Assembly: GCA_026692865.1 (NCBI GenBank)
Contig: JAPLNI010000050.1
Span: forward strand, 146,314 to 210,313
Direction of reading: 5' to 3'
DNA length: 64,000 nt
DNA from: Planctomycetota bacterium
Lineage (GTDB): Bacteria; Planctomycetota; Planctomycetia; Pirellulales; Pirellulaceae
The position numbers and the translations under genes are program-made. The notes below the pieces were generated by a model that saw only the letters and a program-made list of their open reading frames with translations, was not told where the DNA came from and did not search any database. Below, in pieces: positions 1 to 9,258 of this stretch (its first letter is position 1; each line of letters starts with the position of its first letter).

Positions 1-913
1 AACCTATGAGCTTCGCGTCGATGGAAGTCTCGCTCATGGTGTCACGGCAAAGGATTTGATCCTCTATCTAATCGGCAAGCTGACAACGTCCGGCGGAACC
101 GGTTATGTTCTCGAATACACTGGTGAAGTCATTCGAAATCTTTCGATGGAAGAACGTATGACCGTTTGCAACATGTCGATCGAAGCGGGTGCTCGAGCCG
201 GAATGATCGCTCCTGATCAAACGACTTTTGATTACTTGCGAGATCGTGAGTTCGGTCCGCAAGACTATGATGCAGCCGTTGCGAAGTGGAGGAGCTTGCC
301 TTCGGATCGTGGTGCAAAATATGACAAGGTTGACGTCTATCGCGGTGAAGACATTGAACCGCAAGTGACTTGGGGAACAAACCCTGGCCAAGTGACTTCG
401 GTGTCCAGCAAAGTTCCTTCGCCAACTGATTTTGCTGATGAAACGGAAAGAAAATCGACAGCAGGTGCACTCGAATACATGGGGCTGAAAGCCGGTGTCC
501 CACTGACCGATGTTTCTATCAACCGCGTCTTCATTGGATCTTGTACGAACGCTAGGATTGAAGACTTAAGAGCTGTCGCGAAGGTTGTTCATGGCTATCG
601 CGTTAGCTCGGCTGTCAATGCGATGATTGTTCCCGGAAGCGGATCTGTTAAAAAGCAAGCCGAACAAGAAGGCCTCGATCGAGTCTTCAAGGAAGCTGGC
701 TTCGACTGGCGCGAGGCCGGTTGCAGTATGTGCCTTGCAATGAATCCAGATCAACTGTCACCTGGCGAACGTTGTGCTTCCACCTCGAACCGAAACTTCG
801 AAGGACGCCAAGGAAAGGGTGGACGCACTCACTTGGTCTCACCAGCAATGGCCGCCGCAGCGGCTATCGAAGGCCGCTTCGTAGATATTCGTGGCTGGGA
901 ATACAAAAGCTAA
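1..913 (+). CDS. leuC: 3-isopropylmalate dehydratase large subunit (LeuC), 3' part
   Basis: This is the C-terminal part of LeuC; the reading frame is open from the first base, so the start lies left of the window. With LeuD the enzyme isomerises 2-isopropylmalate to 3-isopropylmalate in cytoplasmic leucine synthesis. The aconitase-type [4Fe-4S] ligands are visible: one cysteine in the GSCTN motif, and the CxxC pair in [12 protein letters not shown] near the end. The C-terminal [20 protein letters not shown] motif is typical of the family. leuD follows 39 bases downstream in the same direction, so the two subunits form an operon. The identification is secure; only the missing 5' end limits the entry. 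Confidence 0.97.
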   Translation, partial: TYELRVDGSLAHGVTAKDLILYLIGKLTTSGGTGYVLEYTGEVIRNLSMEERMTVCNMSIEAGARAGMIAPDQTTFDYLRDREFGPQDYDAAVAKWRSLPSDRGAKYDKVDVYRGEDIEPQVTWGTNPGQVTSVSSKVPSPTDFADETERKSTAGALEYMGLKAGVPLTDVSINRVFIGSCTNARIEDLRAVAKVVHGYRVSSAVNAMIVPGSGSVKKQAEQEGLDRVFKEAGFDWREAGCSMCLAMNPDQLSPGERCASTSNRNFEGRQGKGGRTHLVSPAMAAAAAIEGRFVDIRGWEYKS

Positions 914-952
914 TTGAAAGAAACCACTGCCAACTGCCCACTGAAAACTCCT

Positions 953-1540
953 ATGACTCCATTTGTACAACATTCAGGTATCGCGGCCTTTATGGATCGC
1001 GCTAACGTCGATACAGACCAAATTATCCCGAAGCAATTCCTCAAGCGAATTGAAAGAACAGGCTTCGGTCAGTTTCTGTTCTTCGATTGGCGTTTCCTTC
1101 CAGACGGTAAGGTCAATCCTGAGTTTGAATTGAACTTGCCACGAAATGCAGGCACATCGGTTTTGATCGCGAGACGAAACTTTGGAAGCGGGTCTTCTCG
1201 CGAGCACGCAGTATGGGCAATCGAAGACTACGGAATTCGATGCGTAATCGCGCCGTCGTTCGCGGATATTTTCTACAACAACTGCTTCAAGAACGGTACG
1301 CTTCCGATCGCTCTTACTGAAGCAGAAGTTGATAAGCTGTTCGAGAACTTTTTGAAGCACTCGCCATATCGACTCGTGATCGATCTGGAAAAGCAAACCG
1401 TCCAAGATGAACACGGTTTCTCGGCGAGCTTTGAAGTTGAGCCGTTCCGAAAGCACTGCTTGCTACTTGGACTGGATGATATTGCCCTCACGCTTGAGCA
1501 CGAAAGCAAGATCACGCAATACGAAGCAAAAATGTCGTAG
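953..1540 (+). CDS. leuD: 3-isopropylmalate dehydratase small subunit (LeuD)
   Basis: Small swivelling subunit of isopropylmalate isomerase, partner of the LeuC encoded just upstream. The sequence shows the [20 protein letters not shown] motif near the N-terminus and the [19 protein letters not shown] motif that contributes to the substrate pocket; the length (195 aa) is normal. I start it at the ATG at 953 because the protein then begins MTPFVQHSG, matching the usual LeuD start. A TTG at 914, directly after the leuC stop, is in frame and would add 13 residues with no family counterpart. Confidence 0.95.
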   Translation: MTPFVQHSGIAAFMDRANVDTDQIIPKQFLKRIERTGFGQFLFFDWRFLPDGKVNPEFELNLPRNAGTSVLIARRNFGSGSSREHAVWAIEDYGIRCVIAPSFADIFYNNCFKNGTLPIALTEAEVDKLFENFLKHSPYRLVIDLEKQTVQDEHGFSASFEVEPFRKHCLLLGLDDIALTLEHESKITQYEAKMS

Positions 1541-1626
1541 ATTGTTTTGGCAATTGCTGAAAGTCAATGACATCCTAACTGATTGCGGCTTACTCGCTGA
1601 ATTTTTTATTCGTTATCGCGGTCTAT

Positions 1627-1728
1627 TCGTACTCGTACTTCGCCATCGTCGGTACTCATACTCCTACTCGATTGAAATAACTCCATCGAGTAGGAGTATG
1701 AGTACCATTTAATTGAGTACGAGTACGA
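1627..1728. repeat. Nested long hairpin built of TACTCG units (family 1, copy 1)
   Basis: The gap between leuD and the convergent UXS gene (1541-1879) holds a double inverted repeat. Bases 1651-1672 and 1685-1706 form a perfect 22-bp stem around a 12-base loop. Outside it, 1627-1638 (TCGTACTCGTAC) pairs perfectly with 1717-1728. The arms are made of TACTCG/TACTCC hexamer variants. There is no T-run, so it is not a standard intrinsic terminator, although it lies between convergent genes. Related hexamer hairpins occur at 43656-43981 and 57604-57674. I see no gene in the rest of the gap. Confidence 0.85.
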
Positions 1729-1879
1729 TTGAAAGCAAAACTCTGGGGGTGTTCGCCGAGAAGGTTCAAAGTAATTGCGACGTTGCCCATCGCGTGGGTT
1801 AGGAAGATGCTTGATTATCTAGTGCCGAAGTGACGACAGATTCCTCTGGGGACAGTAAGTTCCAGAATTGCATACGATG

Positions 1880-2854
1880 TTAGTAGTTCGGCGTTGGCGG
1901 ACGGTATTGGTCCATATCGACGGTTTTAAACCAAGCGATTGTTTTTGCTAAACCATCCCTGAGAGGAATCGTGGGTTCCCAGTCAAGATGTTTCTTAGCG
2001 AGCGTGATGTCGGGCCGTCGACGCGATGGGTCATCGGCTGGTAGCGGCTTGGTAACTAACTTTACCTTGGCTCCGGTCGTGGCAATCACCAACTCGGCAA
2101 GTTCACGAATCGTAAACTCGCCTGGGTTTCCGATGTTAACTGGTCCGATGAAGCTATCGGGTGCATGCATCATTCGGACAAATCCTTCTACCAAGTCATC
2201 GCGGTAGCAAAACGATCGCGTCTGGCTGCCATCACCGAAGATGGTAATGTCGTTGCCCGTGATTGCTTGGCGAATAAAGTTCGAGACGACTCGACCATCG
2301 TATGGATGCATTCGCGGTCCGTACGTATTAAATATTCGAACGATTCGAATGTTGACTTTGTTCATGCGATGATAGTCCATGAACAAAGTCTCCGCGGCTC
2401 GTTTGCCTTCGTCATAGCAAGAACGAATACCGATTGTGTTGACGTTTCCGAAGTAGCTCTCGGGCTGTGGATGCACATGAGGGTCACCGTAAATTTCGCT
2501 GGTGCTTGCCAACAAAATTTTCGCTCCACATCGCTTGGCCATGCCGAGCATGTTAATCGAGCCGATGACCGAGGTCTTCATCGTCTTGATGGGGTTGAAT
2601 TGGTAGTGCCCCGGTGCGGCGGGGCAAGCGAGGTGATAGATCTCGTCGACTTCCAAGTAAATCGGAAGCGTCACATCGTGCCGAACGAACTCGAAGTTTT
2701 TCTTTCCGAGTAAATGCTCGATGTTATATTTTTGGCTTGTGAAGAAGTTGTCCAAGCAAATGACATCGTGACCTTCGGCGACGAGTCGTTCGCAGAGATG
2801 GGAGCCGAGAAAACCTGCGCCGCCGGTTACGAGAATTCGCTTAGTCGCTGTCAT
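1880..2854 (-). CDS. uxs: UDP-glucuronate decarboxylase (UDP-xylose synthase)
   Basis: Extended short-chain dehydrogenase of 324 aa that converts UDP-glucuronate to UDP-xylose, a cytoplasmic sugar donor for polysaccharides. The NAD-binding GGAGFLGS motif is at residues 11-18, the catalytic YxxxK is Y147/K151 (YDEGK) and the ST pair before it is in STSEIYGDP near residue 118. The family signatures [20 protein letters not shown] and [19 protein letters not shown] distinguish it from UDP-galactose 4-epimerase. It has its own spacing from its neighbours and no obvious polysaccharide operon around it. The function is inferred from strong family similarity. Confidence 0.93.
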   Translation of the reverse strand: MTATKRILVTGGAGFLGSHLCERLVAEGHDVICLDNFFTSQKYNIEHLLGKKNFEFVRHDVTLPIYLEVDEIYHLACPAAPGHYQFNPIKTMKTSVIGSINMLGMAKRCGAKILLASTSEIYGDPHVHPQPESYFGNVNTIGIRSCYDEGKRAAETLFMDYHRMNKVNIRIVRIFNTYGPRMHPYDGRVVSNFIRQAITGNDITIFGDGSQTRSFCYRDDLVEGFVRMMHAPDSFIGPVNIGNPGEFTIRELAELVIATTGAKVKLVTKPLPADDPSRRRPDITLAKKHLDWEPTIPLRDGLAKTIAWFKTVDMDQYRPPTPNY

Positions 2855-2922
2855 GTATTCCTACGTTCGTGAGATAAAGTTTGGACGGCAATCGAAATGT
2901 AGCTGGATTGTTACACACCGAT

Positions 2923-4497
2923 TTACCGAACGCGTTGGTTACCAACCTTCATGGCTGCGGTCCAAAACTGATTGTCTCGATAAACATAAAACTTGGCACT
3001 TGGAGAGGCAGCGAATTCTTCATTATCTAAGATCCAGCTTAACGACTTCAGGTTTGGAGTCTGCCACGCCATGATACCCACAATGATGTCGCCGCGAGCG
3101 ATCTTTTCTCGTGCAGCCGGTGAATTGCTGCGAACTTCAACAACTTTTAACCCGCCCGAGAATTTTTCGCTTCCTACCCCCGATTGCACGGACGATTTTG
3201 GAACCGCAACCAGCTTAACGCCAAGCCTCTCCCAGGTGTCTTTGGCAAGCGATTGATCAGCCTGCGATGTCGTAGTTGAAATCAAGCTCAATGACGATTC
3301 CAATGATTTCCCGTCGCGTTTGACAACGATGGGGAGCGAGTCACCGCTCTGCTGACCGACCAGGCTTAACAAAGCGTCCAATCGGCTGTGTACTTCTTTT
3401 CCATTAATCGATTCGATGACATCGCCGACTGCTAGATCGTTATCGGTTTTCACTTCGTTGACCGATTCGCTATCGACAGAACGAACAACGGCAGTAGTCT
3501 TCGAGTCGTTGTAGTTAGTTTCGACAGTTATCCCGAGCGAGAGATCTTTGGCCGCCGCTGCAGCGATCAAATCGGCCATCACTTCACAAGCCGCATCGAT
3601 AGGAATTGCAAAGCCAATGCCTTGAGCACCGACTCGTACCGCCACATTGATGCCGATGACGCGGCCTTCGATGTTTACTAGCGGGCCACCAGAATTACCT
3701 GGGTTGATGTCCGCGTTGGTTTGGATCAAGTCGCGATACTCTTGTGTACCGTTCACAGGGATGTTGCGATGGAGCGCACTGATGATCCCGACGGTTACTG
3801 AGTGCTGATATCCAAACGGGTTGCCGATGGCGATGACTGATTCGCCTCGCATCAAATCGTGGCTTGAACCCATCGGTATTACAGGCAACGCCTTATCCGT
3901 TGGAATGCGTATGAGTGCCAAATCCGTATCCGGATCGTAGTTCAACAACTTAGCAATGCTAACCGTACCATTGGAAAGTGTGACTTCGATGTTCGAAACG
4001 TCTTGTACCACGTGCAAGTTGGTAATGATGTAGCCGCGAGGGTCGATAATTACCCCCGTCCCCATCCCGTTTACTTCTTGTCGGCCAGGAGAAACGCCGC
4101 CCGCAGTTGTTGCTGCTGTTGCAACTGTTTTGTTGCCTTGGATGTTGACGACAGCCTCTTCGCAATTTCGAATCGCTCGAACGACAGGCGAAACGCGAAC
4201 GAGATGTCCCGCATCGTCTACTGAGTCAACCGCCTGTAACGATTGACAGCAGGAGTACCCTACGAGCAGGAAACCAACAAGACCGATCGCAGTCAGTCGG
4301 GCAACACTTTTCTTAAGAGCCATCGTCGGTGTCACGAAGGTTTCAACGTCCGATCGTTGCATGCTGGGGCATTCTGTTAGAGTCCAGGTGCAGGTGTCGC
4401 CAACAATGAATGGTTCTCGACACGCTTTTGCTTCCGCGTAGGGGTTGGATCGGTTGCAAGAGCGACAACGCATGAAGAGGCTCAATCGCGTGGGCAA
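2923..4497 (-). CDS. HtrA/DegP-like membrane-anchored serine protease with PDZ domains
   Basis: Trypsin-like protease of the HtrA class, 524 aa from the first start. Catalytic residues: H162 (TNLHVV), D192 (DTDLALIRI) and S269 (PGNSGGPL). PDZ-like sequence follows (about 320-400, and a second around 420-510 with PAAREKIARGDIIVG). A hydrophobic segment at about 65-82 is a membrane anchor or signal, so the protease should face the periplasm. The first 58 residues carry five cysteines starting with a CxxC (CRSCNRSNP), like a cytoplasmic zinc ribbon. If translation instead begins at the ATG at 4323, the protein is a plain signal-peptide HtrA. Likely role: envelope protein quality control. Confidence 0.88.
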   Translation of the reverse strand: MPTRLSLFMRCRSCNRSNPYAEAKACREPFIVGDTCTWTLTECPSMQRSDVETFVTPTMALKKSVARLTAIGLVGFLLVGYSCCQSLQAVDSVDDAGHLVRVSPVVRAIRNCEEAVVNIQGNKTVATAATTAGGVSPGRQEVNGMGTGVIIDPRGYIITNLHVVQDVSNIEVTLSNGTVSIAKLLNYDPDTDLALIRIPTDKALPVIPMGSSHDLMRGESVIAIGNPFGYQHSVTVGIISALHRNIPVNGTQEYRDLIQTNADINPGNSGGPLVNIEGRVIGINVAVRVGAQGIGFAIPIDAACEVMADLIAAAAAKDLSLGITVETNYNDSKTTAVVRSVDSESVNEVKTDNDLAVGDVIESINGKEVHSRLDALLSLVGQQSGDSLPIVVKRDGKSLESSLSLISTTTSQADQSLAKDTWERLGVKLVAVPKSSVQSGVGSEKFSGGLKVVEVRSNSPAAREKIARGDIIVGIMAWQTPNLKSLSWILDNEEFAASPSAKFYVYRDNQFWTAAMKVGNQRVR

Positions 4498-4628
4498 ACT
4501 CTACCAATCTTGCCGAAACCACCTAGATTTTCCGAAACACCTGTTCGTCAACCTGAAACGAGTATGTTGAGGTGGTGATCAGACTTCACAGCACGCGAAG
4601 AATCTTAGCCCATTCGGCATTATTCAAC

Positions 4629-4713
4629 TCGTAGCAGATGTCGTAAGAAATTTAAAGAAAGCAGCAAATTTGAGTAATTAAATCTAAACCTGAATTCTTA
4701 CGAATGCAGCCAA
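4629..4713. repeat. Degenerate copy of the two-palindrome intergenic repeat (family 2, copy A)
   Basis: This stretch between the HtrA-like and DUF1080 genes contains CTCGTAGCAGATGTCGTAAG at 4629-4648 and GAATTCTTACGAAT about 45 bases later. These are the two hallmark blocks of a repeat seen in better condition at 33278-33430 and 60190-60303. The second half of the first palindrome and the flank of the second are mutated, so the copy looks old. Confidence 0.7.
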
Positions 4714-4764
4714 GCCAAACTTGAATTGGGATGTTAGCACAAGAAATTCGCACCGACGCCGCGA

Positions 4765-6216
4765 TTACTTTGCTGGTTCGGTTGGCGGTTTTGAAGCGGA
4801 AGCATCCGCTTTAGCTGTCAATTTCGATTCCGCTTTTTCAGCCTTGGGTGTGCTGTTTTCAACCGTAGGCTCGCGAGTCGCTTTCACGGGAAAGCTATCA
4901 CTGGTCATGAGGCCTCGATCGACGATCCAAGCGTTACGAAATCGAACTGGGCAGTCGTGATCTTGCAGGAGAGTGGGAAGCAAAGATGGTTCCTCGGGCT
5001 TGCCGTGTCCGGTGCTGCTGGGAACATCGACATCATCTTGAACCTTCACACCGTTTAGCCAGCTAGAGATTTTCGCGTTGCGAATTTTTGTTTTATTAGC
5101 TGCCCAACGAGGTGCAGTGAAGCGGACGTCGTAGGTTTGCCACACAAGCGGCGGAAGACACATGTTTACGTCAGCAGGCTTGAACAAATAGATGGCACCA
5201 CAGCTGTTGTTAACGGCCTCTTGGGCGAACGAATCCAGGATCTGGCATTCGTATCGACTCATAATGTAGATGCCGCTGTTGCCTCTTCCTTGCCCTTCCT
5301 TTTTCGGCATGTAAGGGAGCATGAACTCCAGGTGCAAGTCGAAGTCTTGAATCATCGGCTTGAGGTCCGCACCTTCTTCGAGAAGGCCATCTTCGGTCAT
5401 GGTCGCCTTTTGAAACTGCTCAGTTCCCGATCCATCAAAAAGTACGATCGCGTGCTCCGGTGGTTTCGCACCGAGGGTTGGGCTTTGACGTTCAACGCGT
5501 GTCAATCGCCCGAGCGGTTTGCCTGTCTTGTCGACCAAATTACAACCATCTTTATCAACAAAGATCGCCCAAGGGCCACCTGAGAGGACCAAGAAATCTC
5601 CCGATCGACGTCCAATTAGCTTCATCGGCTTAGGGCGATGAGCCTTCTCACCAGGCAATCCGCCGTAGAAAGATAGCCCTTCAAAATTTTCGCCGCCAAC
5701 GACGCGCAATTGCAGACCCAGAACCTTCGATTCAGGGGTAGGCTTCGCGAGCGCGGCGTCTTTTGCTTCGCCAACAGAGTTGTCTTTCGAGCTATCAACC
5801 GGAGCGACAGGTGCGGGGACGATTACCTCACCGATGAACTCGCCTTGTAAAGTGTATGACAAGTCATCCGATGGTGGCTGCGTGTAAACCGAATCCAGGT
5901 CTTTAACTTTCTCGACTGAAGGTTTCTCGACAGAGTTCTTTTCGACGACGATTTTCGCGATTGTGGGTTTCTCGGTTGAAGCTTTTTCAACAGCGACCTT
6001 TTCGACTGCGGTTTTCTCGGATGCAGCTTTTTCAATTGAGGCTTTTTCCACAACAGTTTTTTCGACTAAAGTTTTTTCGATAGCTTTGCTCGCATCTTGT
6101 GCTAAGCCGACGCTTGGAGCCGCAACAGCCAGGGACGAGCAGATCACAAACAGAGCAGGCCGAGTCATTCTGCTGAAACGAAAAAACGGCTGTAGAAATC
6201 GAAGTTGCATAAACAT
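4765..6216 (-). CDS. Secreted DUF1080 (3-keto-disaccharide hydrolase-type) protein with EK-rich repeats
   Basis: Protein of about 480 aa. A hydrophobic signal segment (MTRPALFVICSSLAVAAP...) is followed by roughly 60 residues of imperfect five-residue repeats of the form xxVEK/xSxEK (DNA about 5900-6080), then a C-terminal DUF1080 domain (about residues 240-430) with HAIVLFDGSGTEQF, NSGIYIMSRYECQILDS and WQTYDVRFTAPRW. DUF1080 domains have a concanavalin-like fold, and some members hydrolyse 3-keto-glycosides; planctomycetes have many. The EK repeat is probably a charged spacer or coiled segment in the periplasm. No start has a clear ribosome site: ATGs at 6216, 6210 and 6168 are possible, and 6168 gives the neatest signal peptide. 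Confidence 0.82.
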   Translation of the reverse strand: MFMQLRFLQPFFRFSRMTRPALFVICSSLAVAAPSVGLAQDASKAIEKTLVEKTVVEKASIEKAASEKTAVEKVAVEKASTEKPTIAKIVVEKNSVEKPSVEKVKDLDSVYTQPPSDDLSYTLQGEFIGEVIVPAPVAPVDSSKDNSVGEAKDAALAKPTPESKVLGLQLRVVGGENFEGLSFYGGLPGEKAHRPKPMKLIGRRSGDFLVLSGGPWAIFVDKDGCNLVDKTGKPLGRLTRVERQSPTLGAKPPEHAIVLFDGSGTEQFQKATMTEDGLLEEGADLKPMIQDFDLHLEFMLPYMPKKEGQGRGNSGIYIMSRYECQILDSFAQEAVNNSCGAIYLFKPADVNMCLPPLVWQTYDVRFTAPRWAANKTKIRNAKISSWLNGVKVQDDVDVPSSTGHGKPEEPSLLPTLLQDHDCPVRFRNAWIVDRGLMTSDSFPVKATREPTVENSTPKAEKAESKLTAKADASASKPPTEPAK

Positions 6217-6564
6217 AGAGGCGAGTGCCAAAAAGGGAGGATTTGCGACCAGAACACTGAAAACGGCAGCGACATATCCTGGCTACTGCAGCTGGGAGCC
6301 GCGACCGTGAAACCACTACGAATCTCACCTAATCTTAGTTCCACTTCGCCCCATTTACCACTGAGTTGACTTGGATTCCCAGAATAGAAAAGCCGCAAAT
6401 CAGGAGAAATTCATATCGGGAAAATACGTTCCGACAGCGTCCGAGTCTAAATACGCTCAATAAAATGGAGTTGAGTCTTAGGCAGGGGGGCTTCGCCTCA
6501 ATTCGCCATGTCGCACTGCAGGCCACTGCCAATGGTTCAGGAAAATAAATTTTTTATTCAGTTC

Positions 6565-8214
6565 CTAGCGAATAACGGAGCCATCTCCGAGCGAGGAAGG
6601 GGAGCTGGAGAGTTGTGCTGTTTGTTTGGGGGCTTCCAGCATTTGCATCAGAGCGGGTGAAGGGTTGGGAATTGAAATCGTTCTTTCGTGCCCAGACGCG
6701 TCGCGAATTGTTGCGGTAATGCTGGAGGTCGCGACGAGCGATGCGGAGGCCGCTGCGATTGCTGAAGCATTGCTTCTCGCTAGTTGAGCTGCCTGGTCGA
6801 CCGTTTGTTGCCAATCCTGTGTGTTTCGGTCGCTTCGTGATTGCGAGCGAGGGTCGCGTCGCATTTGGTCAGGAAAAAGATTTTCGCTCGCTACGGTTCC
6901 CGTTTGCGGATTTGCTGGCGCTAGGTTCGGGGTAGGTTGCCCGCCGCGAGCAATCAGATTGTTTGCGAGGTTGTTTGTCGGCGTGTCGTTAGCTGGACTC
7001 GGTTCAGAATAGAGTCGCGTCAGTCCTAATCTTGCAAGTTGCGAGTAGACGACTTCCGGTCCGCTATAGAGTCCTTCATCTAGCTCCTTGTCAGCCGCAT
7101 AGCAAACGCCGATCAGTTGACCCGCTTGATTGAATAAGCCTCCTCCACTGCGACCTTGAACGGGTGCCTTTGCTACTTCGACGTTAGAGGGGCCTAAATA
7201 CCGATTGAGTTTCGTGATATGCGAATCGCGTCTCGTTGGATCTGCACCACCATCGCAACCGAAGCTTGCAACTGATTCACCCTCGCGCAGAGCTGTTCCA
7301 CGTGGCAGAAGTCTTGCGACGGAGACATCGACTCCTACTTTGAAAGATAGCAGTCCAATATCTGTTTCGTCGCACTGGTAATCGATTACGGTGCCAGCGA
7401 ATTGACCAAGTTGACCATTGACTGGTGCTTCAACAATGATCCGCGTCGTCGGTTTCAGGTCTCGGAAAAGATGTCCGCAGGTGATAACAAGCACCTCGCC
7501 GTTGACTTGATCGATCATCGTCCCAGTGCCATAGGCCATGCTGCTTTCGTCTTCGGTCTTGATTCGAACTGTAGTCGACAGTGGGTCCACTGGCGGTCTT
7601 GTGGCTTCTTGGCTCAGGGGTGCTGTTGGGCTCAGGGCTGTTGAGCTGGATGTTTGATTGTTCGTCTTGTTGATCGCTCTGATGTTGCTTTGACTGCTAC
7701 TGGTCGATGGAGAAGCATTTTGGGAAGCGAAGGTAGCGTTAGGGCGATCTAGCTGGGATTGATTTTGCTGAGATTGATTAAGCTGAGAATCATCAGGATT
7801 GGCTTCCAGCATGGGAAATGGTTCAAGCGTTGAAGTTGCCATGTCGAACGGTTTTGCTTCGGGTTGAGAAGCTGGCGCCGAGCGAATTGCGGCGGGTCGA
7901 CTGTCAATTGAAAGAAGTTTTGCGAGTTCCGGATAAGTGTGAACGCCGGTGATGCGATCTGTTTCGCGACCATTCTTTAAAATCAATAGTGTTGGAAGGT
8001 GGCTAACTTTCATCCGCTGGACAATCGATTTTTCCAGGTCCACATCGACGTTGCGAATAACCCAGCCTTGTTGTGCGAGCTGTTCGATGGCCGGTTGCAT
8101 CTCCTTGCAGGGTTCGCACCATCTTGCGGTAAACTGCATGACTACGAAATCGGATGGCTTGCCCGAGGTGATCCCCAGGAGCAGAACGGTTGCGATAGAA
8201 CTTAGAAATGACAT
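6565..8214 (-). CDS. Periplasmic thioredoxin-domain / trypsin-like protease fusion
   Basis: Two-domain exported protein. After a short hydrophobic N-terminus comes a thioredoxin fold with active site WCEPC and the cis-proline motif SHLPTLLIL. A Q/N/S-rich linker (about residues 140-200) leads to a chymotrypsin-fold protease. Counting from the ATG at 8232, the redox cysteines are 39 and 42 and the protease triad is H254 (TCGHLF), D291 (DETDIGLL) and S362 (QGRSGGGLF). The last ~150 residues are low complexity with a predicted-helical alanine-rich stretch. I prefer the ATG at 8214 because GGAGG lies about 11 bases upstream of it. Both domains look catalytically intact. The role is unknown; redox-linked processing of envelope proteins is an inference. 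Confidence 0.82.
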   Translation of the reverse strand: MSFLSSIATVLLLGITSGKPSDFVVMQFTARWCEPCKEMQPAIEQLAQQGWVIRNVDVDLEKSIVQRMKVSHLPTLLILKNGRETDRITGVHTYPELAKLLSIDSRPAAIRSAPASQPEAKPFDMATSTLEPFPMLEANPDDSQLNQSQQNQSQLDRPNATFASQNASPSTSSSQSNIRAINKTNNQTSSSTALSPTAPLSQEATRPPVDPLSTTVRIKTEDESSMAYGTGTMIDQVNGEVLVITCGHLFRDLKPTTRIIVEAPVNGQLGQFAGTVIDYQCDETDIGLLSFKVGVDVSVARLLPRGTALREGESVASFGCDGGADPTRRDSHITKLNRYLGPSNVEVAKAPVQGRSGGGLFNQAGQLIGVCYAADKELDEGLYSGPEVVYSQLARLGLTRLYSEPSPANDTPTNNLANNLIARGGQPTPNLAPANPQTGTVASENLFPDQMRRDPRSQSRSDRNTQDWQQTVDQAAQLARSNASAIAAASASLVATSSITATIRDASGHERTISIPNPSPALMQMLEAPKQTAQLSSSPSSLGDGSVIR

Positions 8215-8322
8215 GACAAGCGGATCCTCCATGATCCGGTTATGATAGAACGACAGACGGAGCGGAGTTTCTCTTTTGAGCCCACTTTGTCACAAGATCA
8301 AACTTGAGCCAAACTGAAGAGA

Positions 8323-9258
8323 ATGTCCAAAAAAGAAATGACCTTGACGCAAGCCTGGGAAGTCAAAACAACTCTTCCCAACGAAACTGCTGCCAATGCA
8401 ATGGCCAAAGATTTAGTCGAATCCAAACTCGCTGCCTGCGTGCAAATTGCTGGTCCGGTTCGGAGTGTCTATCACTGGGAAAACGTTGTGCAAAGCGAGC
8501 TTGAATGGACCCTTGCGATCAAGACGCTTGAAAGTAAACTCGATTTGTGCAGAGCTCGAATAGCCCAACTTCACACGTACAAAGTCCCCGAGATTCTTGC
8601 CAATCCCATACATAAACTGAGCGACGACTATCAGCAATGGCTTCACGATGAGCTCTCGGAAGCGAGTCTCTCAGATGATGAACCCGATACTGAAGCCGAT
8701 GTAGATCTAGATCTAATTCATATGCAGCAAGAGCCATGGCATCTTCAGATTCAAGCGATGGGAAGTGGTGCCCAGAAGCATGGTACCGTTGTCTTGCGAG
8801 GCCTCCCGCAACACAAGTTGTTCACGTTCGAACAGTGGTCACAGCCGAACGGCCCAAGTCCGCTACGCATCAGTTTCGAAGCCATCGCGGACCAGCTCAC
8901 GCCATGGCCGGGGATGTACTTCGAAATGGACGGATCCTTTGTTTGGGTTTCAACGGAACGGGACCCGGCAGGTGTGGCACGCTGGCAGCTTGACGGAATG
9001 ATTTACGATCGTGCTGGAACGGTCCAATATGTCGAACTCAAAGGTCGTTGCGACCGTAATGCTTGGACCAAATTAGTTTCCGTTTTAAATCCGAATGAAC
9101 CGATCGCACCCTCCGAAGATTACCTTCAAGCAACGGATTCAGCGATGACAACGGTAGGCCGAGATCTTGCCCCAGATTTACACGCCCCGCTTTTGGTTCA
9201 TCTAATTCAAGTATCCGCTTGGGTTCTCGAAACTGAATTTAGGAAAACGCTCTCATGA
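8323..9258 (+). CDS. CutA-like protein with an extra C-terminal domain
   Basis: Residues about 8-110 match CutA1, the small trimeric divalent-cation tolerance protein (KLAACVQIAGPVRSVYHWE and YKVPEILANPI are its hallmarks). Normal CutA stops near 110 residues; here an acidic linker (DDEPDTEADVDLDL) leads to a further ~190-residue region I do not recognise, with several tryptophans. No signal peptide is visible, so it is cytoplasmic. A GAAGAG ribosome site precedes the ATG. The stop overlaps the next gene's ATG by four bases, implying translational coupling to the PQQ-propeller gene. The function of the C-terminal region is unknown. Confidence 0.82.
   Translation: MSKKEMTLTQAWEVKTTLPNETAANAMAKDLVESKLAACVQIAGPVRSVYHWENVVQSELEWTLAIKTLESKLDLCRARIAQLHTYKVPEILANPIHKLSDDYQQWLHDELSEASLSDDEPDTEADVDLDLIHMQQEPWHLQIQAMGSGAQKHGTVVLRGLPQHKLFTFEQWSQPNGPSPLRISFEAIADQLTPWPGMYFEMDGSFVWVSTERDPAGVARWQLDGMIYDRAGTVQYVELKGRCDRNAWTKLVSVLNPNEPIAPSEDYLQATDSAMTTVGRDLAPDLHAPLLVHLIQVSAWVLETEFRKTLS

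Noticed and set aside
2165..2713. A 182-codon plus-strand frame inside the UXS gene
   Set aside because: Complementary to a well-conserved enzyme; it has no signature of its own.
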